Positions 16,957 through 25,064 of a DNA stretch of 45,567 bases are shown here, one piece after another. This DNA comes from Rickettsiales bacterium. Its GTDB lineage: Bacteria; Pseudomonadota; Alphaproteobacteria; UBA8366. The DNA lies in contig PBOZ01000047.1 of the NCBI GenBank assembly GCA_002724555.1, forward strand, positions 1-45,567, read 5' to 3'. Under the pieces are notes generated by a model. The model made no database searches and was not told the DNA's origin. It saw only the letters and a program-made list of their open reading frames with translations. The position numbers and the translations under genes are program-made. Each line of letters begins with the position of its first letter. The stretch's first letter is position 1.

Positions 16957-17736
16957 ATGGTGTTTGAACTGCCACCGCGTGGGGTAAAGCCACGGAAACG
17001 GGGCCTGACGACGATGATCGACTTCGGGCCGGATGAGATGGGCTGGACTGGTGGGATAGGAGGCATTGAAAGCCTGCTTGAATGCGCAGCCGACTACATC
17101 GACCATGCTAAGATATACGCATTAAACGGCTTGTTACTGCCTGAAGAGGCCGTCCGTAAATCGGCGAAGCTATATCGCGATTATGACTGCCATCCTTTTG
17201 CGGGTGGGATGTTGTTCGAATATGCCTATGCAAAAAACGAGTTGGACGGCCTTGAAGCCCTATTGAAACGCGAAGAGCTCATGGGTTTTGAAGTCTCTGA
17301 GAATTACGTCACCCTTGAAAATGATGAGCGGAAAAGGCTGATCGAACGGTTTCAGAAGGCAGGTTTCGATATTGTCTATGAATTTGGCCGTAAAGCGCCG
17401 ACGGAGCCGATGAAACTCGATGAGCTTGGCGCTGTCATCCATTCGGTCGCAGAATGTGGCATCGAACATGTGATCGTCGAGCAGAGCGAGATCGATATGC
17501 TTGCCGATAGTTCAGCCACGGGCCTTCAGGACCTCCGGGCACAAAATTGGTTCGATCGTATTGTTATTGAGGCCGATCCTTACCGCTTCCCAACTCAGCA
17601 TGCGGAATTGATCAATACCTTCGGACGGGACGTCAATCTTTGCAACATCGCACCTGGCCAAGTCCTTCGTCTCGAAGGCTTCCGGCAGGGTATTGGCCGT
17701 GCTGTTGGCTATAATATCATGGATGGATTAATTTAA
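16957..17736 (+). CDS. phosphosulfolactate synthase (ComA) family protein
   Basis: The 259-residue protein has the ComA TIM-barrel pattern: GLTTMIDFGPDEMGW near residue 16, then YIDHAKIYALNG, FAGGMLFEYAYA, GFEVSENYV and VIEADPYRFP strands. Length matches the family. ComA adds sulfite to phosphoenolpyruvate to give phosphosulfolactate, the first step of coenzyme M synthesis in methanogens; bacterial homologues serve sulfolactate or bacterial coenzyme M pathways, or have unknown roles. Coupling to a MaoC protein is unusual for a coenzyme M role. The ATG at 16957 is 9 bases after the MaoC stop. Confidence 0.85.
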   Translation: MVFELPPRGVKPRKRGLTTMIDFGPDEMGWTGGIGGIESLLECAADYIDHAKIYALNGLLLPEEAVRKSAKLYRDYDCHPFAGGMLFEYAYAKNELDGLEALLKREELMGFEVSENYVTLENDERKRLIERFQKAGFDIVYEFGRKAPTEPMKLDELGAVIHSVAECGIEHVIVEQSEIDMLADSSATGLQDLRAQNWFDRIVIEADPYRFPTQHAELINTFGRDVNLCNIAPGQVLRLEGFRQGIGRAVGYNIMDGLI

Positions 17737-17773
17737 TAGAGTTGCCAAAGACGTCTTTTGTTGAATGGGTATG

Positions 17774-18175
17774 TCATACCTGACGCGGGTCGTCGACGAA
17801 TAGGTGTGGCTCTTCCCCTTTGGGGGTAGCGGTCATCAGAGTTACGCCATTGGCGGATTGGAAGCGATGCCAACAACCCTTAGGCACGACAACTACATTG
17901 CCAGCCGAGAGTTGTAACGTTTCGATGTCTTCCTCGAGAATGATTTCGAAATTTGTCGCCCCAGCGATAACATGAACGAGTTCGTCACCAGCCAGATGGC
18001 GTTCCCAGCCGGCGTTGCCGTCAAAGCCGCCAAAATAGAGGTTGGCGTTTTTGAAATCTCCAACGCCGAGAGAGCGAAAGGCTTCAAATACCTCATCTTC
18101 CGTGGTGTGTGGCCCGCGGTTGACGATCGGTTTTATCTGCCCAACAAGATCTTCTATATTTATGACTTCGATCAT
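17774..18175 (-). CDS. cupin domain protein
   Basis: The 133-residue protein is a small single-cupin barrel. The first cupin motif appears as GNAGWERHLAGDELVHVIAG and the second as GNVVVVPKGCWHRF, with histidines and a glutamate positioned to bind one metal. It converges on the ComA gene with 37 bases between and is divergent from the HAD phosphatase gene. Such proteins can be dioxygenases, isomerases or sensors; nothing here decides which. Confidence 0.8.
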   Translation of the reverse strand: MIEVINIEDLVGQIKPIVNRGPHTTEDEVFEAFRSLGVGDFKNANLYFGGFDGNAGWERHLAGDELVHVIAGATNFEIILEEDIETLQLSAGNVVVVPKGCWHRFQSANGVTLMTATPKGEEPHLFVDDPRQV

Positions 18176-18284
18176 AATTTTATTTCTCCAGTCATGGGTT
18201 GAAAGATTAATGGGTCCAAAAATTCATACATATAATTGAATTATTATATTGGTTTTAAATTTTGTGGAGTGAAAGCACTTTGGT

Positions 18285-18944
18285 ATGGCCACTGTTATTT
18301 TTGATCTGGACGGAACTTTGGTGGACAGTGCTGAGGTTCTGCGCAATGTCGGCAATATGGTTCTAGCCGAATTGGGTTTAGTGCTGATGGATACGAACGA
18401 GGCCCGAGGTTACATTGGCAATGGTGCACAAGTATTTGTAGAGAAGATGCTCGCGGCTCGCGATGCGCTGAATGTGGCAACTTTTGATGATATATTCGAG
18501 CGGTATTCTGATCGATACGCCGCGATGCCGGGCGACGCTAATATTCCGTGTCCACATGTTGACGAGATTTTACAACATCTGGCATCGCAAGGATTTCGGC
18601 TTGGGCTTTGTACTAATAAGCCGACAGCTCCAACGGACGCTCTTTTGGCGGCACACAATTGGGCAGCTCTCTTCGGCTCGGTGGTTTGTGGCGATACGCT
18701 GGCGCAACGCAAACCGCATCCGGAACCATTGCGCGAGGTGGCCCGTCAAATTGCGTCACCTCCGGTGATCTATGTTGGAGATAGCGAAGTCGACGCGCAG
18801 GCTGCTGCTGCCGCTGAATTTCCGTTTTTCCTTTACACTGAGGGGTTTCGTCTAGAACCTGTGAATTCACTCGTATTTGCAGAGTCTTTTCAGGATTTCC
18901 GAGAGCTACCCGATAAGATCGAAACATTTTTCGCGGCTTTGTAA
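18285..18944 (+). CDS. HAD-family hydrolase, phosphoglycolate phosphatase-like
   Basis: The 219-residue protein begins ATVIFDLDGTLVDS, with nucleophile Asp7 and general acid Asp9. It then has a helical cap domain (about residues 18-85), the motif II Thr in LGLCTNKP, and motif IV as YVGDSEVDAQAA. This is the layout of Gph and close relatives. It probably dephosphorylates phosphoglycolate or another small phosphoester. A GGAG site sits about 15 bases upstream of the ATG. It is not obviously part of the neighbouring operons. Confidence 0.88.
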   Translation: MATVIFDLDGTLVDSAEVLRNVGNMVLAELGLVLMDTNEARGYIGNGAQVFVEKMLAARDALNVATFDDIFERYSDRYAAMPGDANIPCPHVDEILQHLASQGFRLGLCTNKPTAPTDALLAAHNWAALFGSVVCGDTLAQRKPHPEPLREVARQIASPPVIYVGDSEVDAQAAAAAEFPFFLYTEGFRLEPVNSLVFAESFQDFRELPDKIETFFAAL

Positions 18945-19121
18945 GCGTTTTCGAGTGGCTGCGGTGTTGCAAATGATCTCAGTGAGAGCACTCAAGAGAT
19001 ACAAATTTGCCGAAGTAGCGTTGGAAGTTAAATACAATTAGCAGTTTTAAGTGGTCATGCTTTTTGCCGAAAACCCCGCACTCTAGCTCTTATTCCTTGC
19101 TGAATGAGGCGCGTTGAGACT

Positions 19122-20159
19122 TCACTCAGCGGCTACAATGCGGTAGTCCGCAATTTGAACTTCCTTACCGACATCCGCGTAGTCGCCTTCAGCACGGCGG
19201 CGGCGATATTCTCCCCAGTCGATGCTGTTATACAGATTTGGTTCGGCCGCGCATTCGAGTGGTTCGATAATTGCGCTGTAGTCTGGGTTATAGAAAAATG
19301 GGAAGGAGTACCGGTCCGTCTGCCTCATAGCCTGGACGCGGTGGAGTGCCGCACGGTATTGGTCATTGGACCAAACCTGAAACATGTCGCCAATATTGAC
19401 CACAAAGGCGTCTTTAATTGGTTCGACGTCGTACCAGTAGCCGTCTTTGAAGACTTGAAGGCCACCGACGTCGTCTTGAATCAGAATGGTGACAGCACCT
19501 GCATCACTATGATGATGAATACCCAAGTCGGCACCAGCCCTGGCTTCCTCTGGAATATCTGAAAGTGGATCTTCGACCGGATAATAATTCAGCCGAAGAA
19601 AGCTCGTGTGGGTTGGTTCAAAACTCTTTGTGAGGCGGCCCCGTGGTAAGCCAAGGCTGAGGCAGATAGCTTCCACGATAGTCTGTGACAGTTGCTCGCA
19701 AATATTGAAATGAGCACGCATGGCGTCCTCAAAATCCGGCTGGCCTACGGGCCACGGGGTTGCACCAGAAAAGGGGTTGCCCGTAAGCGTTCCTGGATCG
19801 ACTTCCGGACCAATATCGAAAATTTCTTTCTTATCCCTTTGGTTTTTTGTTAGTTCCCGGTCGAAAAAGCCCCAGGGGTTTTCGCTGCTCCGATTCAGCG
19901 TGCGTTTTACTGCGCGGGGAAGTGCAAAGAAATTGTGGATAGTGGCCCACACTTTTGAGAGGTGGTCTGGGTCGACACCATGATTAACGACCTGGAAAAA
20001 CCCCCAATCGCGACAGGCGTCACCAATTTCGCCGGCAATGCGTGTTGCCGTTTCGGTTCGTTGCATGCCTTCTGCACCACCGAGATTAATCACCGGAACG
20101 GATTGGCAGACGACGCTCGCATCTGCGACTGGGGCGAGGTCTGGGTTTTTGGCACTCAT
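19122..20159 (-). CDS. isopenicillin N synthase-family Fe(II) oxygenase
   Basis: The 345-residue protein has the DIOX_N domain (VPVINLGG ... GFFQVVNHGVD) and the double-stranded beta-helix core. The iron ligands His217 and Asp219 lie in HHHSDAG, the third is His273, and the Arg283-x-Ser285 pair binds the substrate or 2-oxoglutarate carboxylate. The family includes IPNS, ethylene-forming enzyme and many 2-oxoglutarate dioxygenases. It is 19 bases after the CmcJ-like gene and probably acts on the same molecule. True isopenicillin N synthesis is not indicated, since no ACV synthetase is present. Confidence 0.9.
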   Translation of the reverse strand: MSAKNPDLAPVADASVVCQSVPVINLGGAEGMQRTETATRIAGEIGDACRDWGFFQVVNHGVDPDHLSKVWATIHNFFALPRAVKRTLNRSSENPWGFFDRELTKNQRDKKEIFDIGPEVDPGTLTGNPFSGATPWPVGQPDFEDAMRAHFNICEQLSQTIVEAICLSLGLPRGRLTKSFEPTHTSFLRLNYYPVEDPLSDIPEEARAGADLGIHHHSDAGAVTILIQDDVGGLQVFKDGYWYDVEPIKDAFVVNIGDMFQVWSNDQYRAALHRVQAMRQTDRYSFPFFYNPDYSAIIEPLECAAEPNLYNSIDWGEYRRRRAEGDYADVGKEVQIADYRIVAAE

Positions 20160-20178
20160 CGCGCGCGTTTTCTTTGAT

Positions 20179-21009
20179 TTAGTTGGCCTCGAAGACTGCG
20201 AGCAAACGTGTCTCGACGCTGCGACGCGGTAGTGTATCTTTTGCCTGTTCTAGAAAATCGAAGGAGGTGTGCGGACAGTAGATCGAGTGGTCACCTTTGC
20301 GGCCATCCATTTGTTTCAACACAATCACTTCATTAGTTGTCATGTTCGGAAAGTAACACCACTTATGGGTTTCGCTGTGGACCGGGGCGGCTACCAAACT
20401 GTCGTTATTTCGGCCTGTATAATAGTAATCAATGACATCATCGAGTGGCAGGCTTTCCCAATCGATAAAGGTGAGCGGATTATTTTCAACCGGATGGTCG
20501 AAAGGTTGCCAGGTATTGTACCAAACGTAGACCCAATCTCTCTTTGGTTCTACACCATGAGTTTCAAGCACCGTTTCCGACATTTCCTGAAGACGCTTCA
20601 TGTTGTAGTCGCAATGTACAAAACGGGCATAACCATCATTGAAGTCGATGGGCTTCTCCGTTCGGATCAGATGGCTGCGGGCAAAGGCGTGACTGGCACC
20701 GGTTACACGCTGGATTAACGCTTCCATTTCATTGTGATATACGTGCTCTAGCTCATTGTCGTCTCGGAAATTTGCCACCGCACTATTGTGTTGCGTTAAG
20801 GTGAAGCCATTTTTATCGAGCGTTAGCTCACCCGCTTCAAGACGCGGTCGTGCGTCGTGAACTAAAACATCTTGGAAGGACGTATTGGCACGGCGGCTCT
20901 CGCGCGAACCAATCCGTGGACTGTCGTGCTTAGCTTTCCATTCGGCGTTGATGTAGCGTACTTTCGCTGGAACCGTTTGCTCTGCCAACTCTGAAATAGA
21001 ACTATTCAC
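20179..21009 (-). CDS. CmcJ/NvfI-family oxidoreductase
   Basis: The 276-residue protein matches the CmcJ/AsaB/NvfI group. It has RxRRANTSFQD-like N-terminal residues, FVHCDYN with the His132-x-Asp134 iron ligands, a VWYNTWQPF segment, and a C-terminal CPHTSFD with a candidate third ligand, His247. The start is the GTG at 21009, decided by an AGGAGG site six bases upstream. Members include the CmcJ subunit of cephamycin C7 hydroxylation and fungal oxygenases; many homologues in marine bacteria are uncharacterised. It leads a two-gene operon with the IPNS-like gene. Confidence 0.88.
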   Translation of the reverse strand: MNSSISELAEQTVPAKVRYINAEWKAKHDSPRIGSRESRRANTSFQDVLVHDARPRLEAGELTLDKNGFTLTQHNSAVANFRDDNELEHVYHNEMEALIQRVTGASHAFARSHLIRTEKPIDFNDGYARFVHCDYNMKRLQEMSETVLETHGVEPKRDWVYVWYNTWQPFDHPVENNPLTFIDWESLPLDDVIDYYYTGRNNDSLVAAPVHSETHKWCYFPNMTTNEVIVLKQMDGRKGDHSIYCPHTSFDFLEQAKDTLPRRSVETRLLAVFEAN

Positions 21010-21086
21010 CGTTCCCTCCTAATTAATCATTCACGGTCACTTATATCATAATATAGCGTGAGTTGCCCAATTGTCTGGAGCAAAAG

Positions 21087-21431
21087 ATGGAAGTTAAGCC
21101 TTACGACCAAGCGAAGATTGCCGGGCGAGAGACCGTCATGGAAGGGGCTGATATGCGGGTCAGCGTGCTGACTCTAGGGACCGGTGACAGTATTCCGTGG
21201 CATTATCACAATGAAATCACTGATGTTTTTGTCTGTCTCGAAGGACCTTTGGTGGTAGAGACACGGGCGCCTAGGAATAATTATGTCTTGTACGTTGGTG
21301 ACCGATGTGAGGTGGCGCCAAAGGTCGCCCATTATGTGCACGGCAAGGATAATAGGCCTGCAAAATTTCTTATTATTCAGGGTGTTGGTGTCTATGACAA
21401 CATTCCTGTGGGCGGCGCGTTAAAGGAATAG
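21087..21431 (+). CDS. small cupin domain protein
   Basis: The 114-residue product is a compact cupin with IPWHYHNEITDVFVCLEG, giving the HxH and downstream acid of a metal site, and a second motif around CEVAPKVAHYVHGKD. The ATG at 21087 has GGAG seven bases upstream; the TTG at 21063 is a poorer start. It opens a plus-strand run with a hydrolase and a racemase-like protein, divergent from the oxygenase pair. It may handle an intermediate of the same pathway or stabilise a metal-bound substrate; the function is open. Confidence 0.85.
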   Translation: MEVKPYDQAKIAGRETVMEGADMRVSVLTLGTGDSIPWHYHNEITDVFVCLEGPLVVETRAPRNNYVLYVGDRCEVAPKVAHYVHGKDNRPAKFLIIQGVGVYDNIPVGGALKE

Positions 21432-21451
21432 AGGAATAGGGGGACAGAGAA

Positions 21452-22294
21452 ATGCCGAACGAAGGTCTGACTACAACGACACAAGAGATCGATATTCTGG
21501 CTGGCAACAGTCGTGAGCTCATTTTGCGCCTCCGTACACCACCTGGGGTCGGCCCGTTCCCAATTGTCCTCGACCTTCATGGCGGCGCTTGGTGCAAAGG
21601 TCATATCGACGATTGCGATTTGCGTGACAAAACGCTGGCAAACGCAGGCATCGCCGCAGGTGCGCTCGACTTTCGGCATGGAGCAGATGGCTATCCGACT
21701 TCCAATCAGGACATAAACTATGCAGTTCGTTGGGTGAAAGCGAATGCTGCTAATTTGAACTTGGATCCAGCGCGGGTTGGTATCGTCGGCCAATCAAGCG
21801 GGGGTCACCTTGCGATGCTGGCCGGGATGCGGCCGGCCGATCCGCGTTATTTGGAGATCCCCTTGGAAGGCGTTGATGCAACAGTGAAAGCGATTGTAAT
21901 GGTCTGGCCGGTAATCAATCCGTTGTCGCGTTATCGCCATGCGCACCGTGAGCGGCTAACTGGCAATCCAGCGGCGTGGGTTGGTGATATTCCGGAGCGT
22001 CACGATCTCTATTGGGTGACGGAGGAAAATATGACAGACGGCAATCCGATGTTGGCGTTGGAGAATGGTGAGGTGGTTGAGATACCGCCGGCGTTGTGGA
22101 TACAAGGCTCGCCCGACCCGGTTCATGACTATCGCGACTTAGATAGTGGCGCTGACTTAAACGAACCAAACCGCTTTGTGCGAAATTACAAGAAAGCGGG
22201 TGGGGAGATCGAAATGTTCCGTTTTGAAAAGGCAATGCAAACGGAGATGACGGCGATCGAGCCGACGGTTGCGTTCTTTCAGAAGCATCTTTGA
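21452..22294 (+). CDS. alpha/beta hydrolase lacking the usual catalytic histidine
   Basis: The 280-residue protein shows the oxyanion motif LHGGAW (residues 42-47), the nucleophile elbow GQSSGG with Ser115, and an acid candidate Asp222 in GSPDPVHD. The segment after it, where the catalytic His normally sits, reads EMFRFEKAMQTEMTA and has none; the only later His is His279 at the end. The family includes carboxylesterases and kynurenine formamidase-like enzymes. It may be impaired or use another base. It starts 20 bases after the cupin stop, with GGGG before its ATG. Confidence 0.85.
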   Translation: MPNEGLTTTTQEIDILAGNSRELILRLRTPPGVGPFPIVLDLHGGAWCKGHIDDCDLRDKTLANAGIAAGALDFRHGADGYPTSNQDINYAVRWVKANAANLNLDPARVGIVGQSSGGHLAMLAGMRPADPRYLEIPLEGVDATVKAIVMVWPVINPLSRYRHAHRERLTGNPAAWVGDIPERHDLYWVTEENMTDGNPMLALENGEVVEIPPALWIQGSPDPVHDYRDLDSGADLNEPNRFVRNYKKAGGEIEMFRFEKAMQTEMTAIEPTVAFFQKHL

Positions 22295-22395
22295 ATTTTT
22301 AATAATCCCGTTCCCTGGCAAGCGCAACAGGGGGCTTCTACAATACTCTTCGCTCGAAGCCTTTCTTAGATTAAGCCCTTGGTTGGACTGACGAT

Positions 22396-23175
22396 ATGAA
22401 AATTTGGTTGCAAAGCGGCAGCGGTTTATCCGCGGATGGTGGTACGCCTTATGGCACGCTTTACGAAAATGCTGTCCAGCGAAGACTTTCTGTAATAGCG
22501 CGGCCTGGAACAGAGATTGATACTTTTGGTATTGGTGCGACACCATTCGGTAAGGACCGTTATCATGCCGCAAAGTATAAGGTTGTAGCTGGCGTGATCG
22601 AAAGCGCGCTTCGGGCGGAACCAGAGGGGTATGACGGCGTTGGTGTTATTAATACCTTCGACCATGGGTACTACGAGTTGCGCGAGCTTCTCAGTATCCC
22701 AGTTGTTTTCATAACTGAAAGTACACTTTATCTCGCTTGTCAACTTGCTCCAACTTTTGCCGTCATTGGGCACAACCGCCAGATTGAGTTACAGGTCGAG
22801 GATTTGGCTCGGCGATATGGGCTTGGTTCCCGAATGATTGCGGGGGAGAGCTTAGATCTGACCTATGATGACTTCCCACGGATGTATGACGACCCATCGG
22901 ACTATCTCGAAAAATTCATAATAGCAGCCCGCGCCGCGATTAAGCGCGGCGCGGGAGCCTTTCTGGTTGCCGGCAATCCGCTCAACATGTTTCTCGTCGA
23001 CCAAAGCCTAACCGAAGTTGACGGCGCCCCGGTAGTGGATGGACTGATCGCAACAGTCAAGACGGCAGAGATGTTGGTCGATCTTAAGGCTGCTGGGGTC
23101 GATCGCGGGAAAAATGGCCTCTTTAAATCACCCAGCAATGAAGATTTAGTGAAACTCCGCGGCCTCTTTGAGTAA
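22396..23175 (+). CDS. Asp/Glu/hydantoin racemase-superfamily protein without catalytic cysteines
   Basis: The 259-residue protein has the two-domain pattern of the Asp/Glu racemase superfamily, closest in style to hydantoin racemases and maleate isomerase-like proteins. The first catalytic Cys position in the VINTFDHG stretch is Thr87, and the second, in FLVAGNPLNM, is Asn194. The only cysteine is Cys115. A two-base racemisation is therefore unlikely, and another reaction such as isomerisation or hydrolysis is possible (inference). It is the third gene of the plus-strand run and converges on the aldehyde dehydrogenase with two bases between. Confidence 0.8.
   Translation: MKIWLQSGSGLSADGGTPYGTLYENAVQRRLSVIARPGTEIDTFGIGATPFGKDRYHAAKYKVVAGVIESALRAEPEGYDGVGVINTFDHGYYELRELLSIPVVFITESTLYLACQLAPTFAVIGHNRQIELQVEDLARRYGLGSRMIAGESLDLTYDDFPRMYDDPSDYLEKFIIAARAAIKRGAGAFLVAGNPLNMFLVDQSLTEVDGAPVVDGLIATVKTAEMLVDLKAAGVDRGKNGLFKSPSNEDLVKLRGLFE
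22928..22955 (+). repeat. perfect 11-bp GC inverted repeat inside the racemase-like gene
   Basis: CCCGCGCCGCG (22928-22938) pairs perfectly with CGCGGCGCGGG (22945-22955) around the loop ATTAAG. It encodes an Ala/Arg-rich helix, so codon bias may explain it. No U-tract follows. Confidence 0.5.
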
Positions 23176-23177
23176 CC

Positions 23178-24623
23178 TCATTCGCTCGGGGCCCAGCCAG
23201 ACACAGCTTTCAGCTCTAGAAATTCTAGTAGGCCGTGTTCCCCACCTTCGCGGCCATTCCCAGATTGTTTATAGCCACCGAATGGGGTGCCGGATACCTG
23301 TGCTGAGCCGTTTAGGTGCACCATGCCAGCACGCAGACGACGCGCGACCTTGTGGGCACGATCAAGGTCTCCACTTTGCACATAAGAGGCGAGGCCGTAG
23401 GGAGTTTCATTGGCGATATTTATGGCTTCCTCCTCGCTGTCAAAGGGGATCATTGAAAGAACTGGGCCAAAAATTTCTTCTCGCGCTATGGTCATGTCGT
23501 TGTTGACGTTGGCGAAGACCGTCGGACGAACGAAATAACCTCGATTGAACCCTTCCGGGCGGCCAGGCCCGCCTGCTACCAATTCCGCACCCTCTTCGAT
23601 GCCTTTCTCGATTAGGCCTTGGACCTTGTCGTATTGTGTTTGGCTGACGAGCGGACCGATGTGATTGCCATCTTCGGCGGGGTCTCCGACGCCCGTGCCT
23701 TCAGCGATCTCTTTCGCGACAGCGACGGCCTCTTCGTAAGCCGAGCGCTCGACAAGCATACGCGTTGGCGCGTTGCAGGACTGCCCCGTATTGTTGAAGC
23801 AGTGGCGCGCACCAGATTTAACCGCTCGTTGGATGTCCGCGTCGGCAAAGACAATATTTGGGCCTTTGCCGCCAAGCTCCAGTGCAACACGTTTCACTGT
23901 ATCTGCGGCCCCTTTAGTGACGGCAATACCGGCGCGGGTTGACCCGGTAAAGCTCATCATATCGATGCCAGTATGGCTGCTCATTGCTTCACCAACGTCT
24001 GGGCCGTCTCCATTTACCAAATTAAAAACACCGGATGGAAAGCCGGCTTCGTCGATAAATTCGGCAAATAACATAGAAGACATTGGAGCGATCTCTGATG
24101 GCTTTAAGACGACGGTGCAGCCTGCGCCGAGAGCGGGGACCACCTTTAAAGTCACCTGGTTCATTGGCCAATTCCATGGCGTGATCAGGCCGCACACTCC
24201 GATCGGCTCATAAATAATATGTTGGTTGTCGGCTCCCTCACGCAGTGGATGCTCAAACGAGAAGTTTTTGAGTGATCGGATAAATGTTTTTATGTGCCCA
24301 AGCCCAGCCGCCGCCTGCGCGTTGGTGGCAAGCTTCATTGGCGCGCCCATTTCCATTGAGATCGCTTTCGCCATCTCGTCTATACGCGATTGATAAATTT
24401 CGGCGAGTTTTTCGATCAGCGATATCCGATCTTCGACCGGCGTGTCAGCCCAACCCAAGAAGGCTTTATTCGCAGCCGCTACCGCCGCATCAACATCTGT
24501 TTTGCTACCGAGTGAGATTGTTGCATACGCGGTTTCATCCGCTGGGTTGATGACATCGAGTTCGTTTGTTGTGGCAGGTGCCACCCATTTTCCGTCGATA
24601 TAGAAATCCGTCATTTTGTTCAT
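23178..24623 (-). CDS. NAD(P)-dependent aldehyde dehydrogenase
   Basis: The 481-residue enzyme has the complete aldehyde dehydrogenase set: TPWNWP near 148-153, the cofactor lysine Lys174 in KPSE, FTGSTRAG, Glu249 in LELGGKGPN and nucleophile Cys283 in NTGQSCNAPTR. I chose the ATG at 24623, with AGGAG seven bases upstream; the open frame extends 24 residues further without family resemblance. It is the last gene of the minus-strand operon LLM-RidA-RidA-ALDH, 77 bases after the second RidA gene. It probably oxidises an aldehyde released by the upstream enzymes. Confidence 0.92.
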   Translation of the reverse strand: MNKMTDFYIDGKWVAPATTNELDVINPADETAYATISLGSKTDVDAAVAAANKAFLGWADTPVEDRISLIEKLAEIYQSRIDEMAKAISMEMGAPMKLATNAQAAAGLGHIKTFIRSLKNFSFEHPLREGADNQHIIYEPIGVCGLITPWNWPMNQVTLKVVPALGAGCTVVLKPSEIAPMSSMLFAEFIDEAGFPSGVFNLVNGDGPDVGEAMSSHTGIDMMSFTGSTRAGIAVTKGAADTVKRVALELGGKGPNIVFADADIQRAVKSGARHCFNNTGQSCNAPTRMLVERSAYEEAVAVAKEIAEGTGVGDPAEDGNHIGPLVSQTQYDKVQGLIEKGIEEGAELVAGGPGRPEGFNRGYFVRPTVFANVNNDMTIAREEIFGPVLSMIPFDSEEEAINIANETPYGLASYVQSGDLDRAHKVARRLRAGMVHLNGSAQVSGTPFGGYKQSGNGREGGEHGLLEFLELKAVSGWAPSE

Positions 24624-24700
24624 GGAAATGCTCCTGCCACGAGAGTTGTTTCTTGTAATATTGCTGTTTATTCGCTTGTCGCAATGACTGGCCAACGAAA

Positions 24701-25060
24701 TTATCGAGCTGCGTACATTCGGATTTCGATTAATGAGTTAGGATGCGCCATATCGGCGCGCACGCAGGAGCGTGCGGGTGGGTTTTTAGGATCAATCCAG
24801 TCGGCCCAGACGGCGTTAACGGCTTGGTAGTCAGACATATTCTTTAGCCAGAATTGAACAAACAGTACCTTGGAAATTTTGGTCCCCGCCTCAGCCATAT
24901 GTCTGTCGAAGACATCAAATATTTCACGCGTTTGGCCCGTAATATCGAGTGAGAAATTATTAGCTGTGCAGCAGGTGCTAAACCAGTCACCTCTCGCCAT
25001 GCCGAGGCAGATTGACGGGCGTCCTGGTCCTTTGATGATGTCGTAGCGCTCTATTTTCAT
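24701..25060 (-). CDS. RidA family protein (second of tandem pair)
   Basis: The 119-residue protein belongs to the RidA/YjgF/UK114 group: small trimeric proteins that hydrolyse reactive enamines or imines or bind small ligands. The active-site PPARSCV motif retains the key Arg and Cys, and the later Glu in IEIRMYA is present, so imine deaminase activity is plausible. It starts four bases after the preceding RidA gene. The two copies differ clearly, so they are old paralogues or separate acquisitions. Confidence 0.9.
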   Translation of the reverse strand: MKIERYDIIKGPGRPSICLGMARGDWFSTCCTANNFSLDITGQTREIFDVFDRHMAEAGTKISKVLFVQFWLKNMSDYQAVNAVWADWIDPKNPPARSCVRADMAHPNSLIEIRMYAAR

Positions 25061-25064
25061 AGAT

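Noticed and set aside
19122-21009. Beta-lactam biosynthesis cluster, suggested by IPNS and CmcJ relatives
   Set aside because: There is no ACV synthetase, acyltransferase, CmcI or beta-lactamase; both families are broad and the neighbours are catabolic.
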